From Paucibacter sp. KCTC 42545 (lineage in GTDB: Bacteria > Pseudomonadota > Gammaproteobacteria > Burkholderiales > Burkholderiaceae_C): DNA of 64,000 nucleotides. The position numbers and the translations under genes are program-made. The stretch spans positions 3,348,001 to 3,412,000 of the forward strand of contig NZ_CP013692.1 of the NCBI RefSeq assembly GCF_001477625.1. The letters are read 5' to 3'. Of this stretch, positions 62,503 through 64,000 are shown in pieces. The first letter of the stretch is position 1. Every line of letters starts with the position of its first letter. The notes beneath the pieces were generated by a model. That model was given only the letters and a program-made list of their open reading frames with translations. It was not told the DNA's origin and ran no database searches.

Positions 62503-64000
62503 ATGAACAACCCTGCTCTTCTGAACAGTAATCGGCGCCAGGATCTCACCATGCTGGTGGTGGTGGTGGTCAATGCCTTGTTGTGCCTGGGCCTGGGCTT
62601 TTACAACCAGGCCACGAGCTTGGCACTGCTGGTCAGCATCCCCTGCTTGATTGCCTGTGGCTTGGCTTATCACTTCTGGGGCGGCAGCCTCAATAGCCGT
62701 CTGCTGCTGGCCACCGTGCTGGTCATTCTGGTGGCGCTCCAATTGCAGATCACCAAAGGGTCAAGCTCCATCCATGCCAATGTCTACATCAGCCTTTGTC
62801 TGCTACTGCCTTATTGCGACTGGCGGGTGATTGCCTATATGGGCAGCCTGCTAGCCGCCCACCACCTGGGCACGCAAGCGCTGAGCACGGCCGACTACCC
62901 ACTCTACGTCCATGCGACGGGCGAACGCTGGGGCCACTTTGCTGACCTGGGCTTTCTGCTTGTACTCTGCGCCTTCTTGATCAACGCCGCCAAGTATCTG
63001 CAAAAGCGCGCCGGCGAAACCTTCGAGATGGCGTTTCTGGTCAATGCCATGGGCCAAGAGGGCCCAATCCGACTCAACCTCGACGCCGTGCGCACCGCCT
63101 CCAAGACGGGTGGCCGGCTCCGCGATGTGCAGCAGCGCATGGCCGCAGCCCTGCGCCTGGTGCGCGAGGCGCTTTTCAGCATGCACAAGGCGGCCGAGGA
63201 AGTGGGCCACACCAGCGGCGAGCTGCTGTCACGCACCGACCGCACAGCCAATGGGCTGAAAGACGCGGCCATGAGCCTGGAGCAAATCACCATGATCGTG
63301 CAGGCCAGCGCGCAGGCGTCGAAAGAAGCGCTGGAGCTGTCCAAAGCATCGTCGACCATGGCCACTCAGGGCGGCGCGGTGGTGTCGCAAATGGTCAGCA
63401 CCATGCAGGAGATTGAGCAGTCCTCGCGCAAGATCACCGACATCACGGCGGTGATCGACGCGATTGCCTTTCAGACCAATATCCTGGCCCTGAATGCTGC
63501 CGTGGAAGCCGCCCGTGCGGGCGAGCAAGGGCGCGGCTTTGCTGTGGTGGCCAGCGAGGTGCGGCGCTTGGCCGGCCGCTCGGCCGAAGCGGCCAAGGAG
63601 ATCAAGGGCTTGATCTCGGCCTCGCTGGAAACGGTCGAGCGCGGCGCCAAGCTGGCCGATGAGGCGGGCTCCACCATGGTGGATTTGGTGGCCTCGGTGA
63701 AGCGGGTCGGCGATGTCTTCGACAGCCTGACCGCCGACAACTCCGAACATGCCCAAGGCCTGGAGGTGGTGGCCGCCTCGGTCAAAGAGTTGGATGAAGT
63801 GACCCGGCAAAATGTCCATGTGGCCGAGCGCTCTGGGGAAATCGCCCATGAACTGCTGGAGCAAGCCGTGGCCCTGGCCGAGGTGCTGAGCACCTTCCGC
63901 CTCGGTGACGACGCGGCGGTGGCAGACTTTTTGGTGGCCGCGCAAGCCGCGGTGGCAGCCGCGGCGGCGGCGCGGGCCAGCGTCGCCGCACGGGTGGAGA
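62503..64000 (+). CDS. Methyl-accepting chemotaxis protein (3' end outside window)
   Basis: The frame is open to the window edge (499 codons, no stop). The N-terminal ~170 aa hold about five or six hydrophobic segments ([56 protein letters not shown]), so it looks like a membrane sensor without a large periplasmic domain. The signalling tip is [20 protein letters not shown]. Start: ATG 62503; an in-frame ATG at 62491 is possible. It is likely expressed from its own promoter, divergent from the response regulator. Confidence 0.88.
   Translation, partial: MNNPALLNSNRRQDLTMLVVVVVNALLCLGLGFYNQATSLALLVSIPCLIACGLAYHFWGGSLNSRLLLATVLVILVALQLQITKGSSSIHANVYISLCLLLPYCDWRVIAYMGSLLAAHHLGTQALSTADYPLYVHATGERWGHFADLGFLLVLCAFLINAAKYLQKRAGETFEMAFLVNAMGQEGPIRLNLDAVRTASKTGGRLRDVQQRMAAALRLVREALFSMHKAAEEVGHTSGELLSRTDRTANGLKDAAMSLEQITMIVQASAQASKEALELSKASSTMATQGGAVVSQMVSTMQEIEQSSRKITDITAVIDAIAFQTNILALNAAVEAARAGEQGRGFAVVASEVRRLAGRSAEAAKEIKGLISASLETVERGAKLADEAGSTMVDLVASVKRVGDVFDSLTADNSEHAQGLEVVAASVKELDEVTRQNVHVAERSGEIAHELLEQAVALAEVLSTFRLGDDAAVADFLVAAQAAVAAAAAARASVAARVE

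Noticed and set aside
1..64000. Insertion sequences, prophage or integrative element
   Set aside because: No transposase, integrase, phage structural gene or attachment-like direct repeat around the tRNA was found.

Overview
The window is G+C-rich and densely coding. It most likely comes from a betaproteobacterial chromosome of the order Burkholderiales, something like the Roseateles/Paucibacter/Leptothrix group. I infer this from the gene repertoire: a recC-recB-recD locus, a gltIJKL transporter, a PEP-CTERM protein, a FadN-type beta-oxidation cluster and a multi-receptor che operon. I did no database search. Both ends are cut, in ispB on the left and in a methyl-accepting chemotaxis gene on the right.

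1-2,100: the 3' end of ispB, tRNA-Pro(CGG), a DsbA-fold isomerase, and a non-coding array of four 76-bp tandem repeats that begins inside the isomerase stop codon. 2,167-11,532 (minus): overlapping recC, recB and recD. 11,800-12,213: an SRPBCC-domain protein. 12,250-17,154 (minus): three uncharacterised genes in a probable operon, namely a PD-(D/E)XK-like nuclease-fold protein, a Pro/Ala-rich membrane-anchored protein and a long Ala/Glu/Arg coiled coil with a perfect 15-bp DNA repeat.

17,305-18,234: cysteine synthase with a clean terminator. 18,325-26,018 (minus): a close-packed run of pyrC, two tandem AraC-type regulators with unusual C-terminal extensions, a DUF3025 gene, a secreted trypsin-like protease and an FHA/multi-TM protein. 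The last five genes overlap or nearly touch. 26,090-29,248: a lipoprotein metalloprotease of the M60 type with a Pro-Ala linker. 29,581-33,898: gltIJKL with an internal terminator after gltI, preceded by a LysR regulator. 34,135-38,497: a PEP-CTERM secreted protein, an Atm1-type ABC exporter, a YciA-like thioesterase and a FAD oxidoreductase.

38,568-47,277 (minus): fatty-acid degradation. It holds a TetR regulator with a palindrome in its promoter region, an acyl-CoA dehydrogenase, a DUF2147 protein, a two-domain hydroxyacyl-CoA dehydrogenase/enoyl-CoA hydratase, a thiolase, an alpha/beta hydrolase and a second enoyl-CoA hydratase. 47,765-48,992: an HNH nuclease and a glycine-zipper lipoprotein.

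49,346-64,000: a complete chemosensory operon. A 27-codon leader ORF is ATGA-coupled to a short protein with a CheZ-like D-x3-Q motif. Then come CheY, STAS, CheA, two large PAS-containing receptors with almost identical tails, CheW, CheR, CheD and CheB. A convergent single-domain response regulator and another receptor follow; that receptor is preceded by a possible sigma-28 promoter. Together these genes would sense stimuli, pass phosphate from CheA to the receivers, adapt by methylation and deamidation (CheR/CheB/CheD), and possibly reset through the CheZ-like protein.
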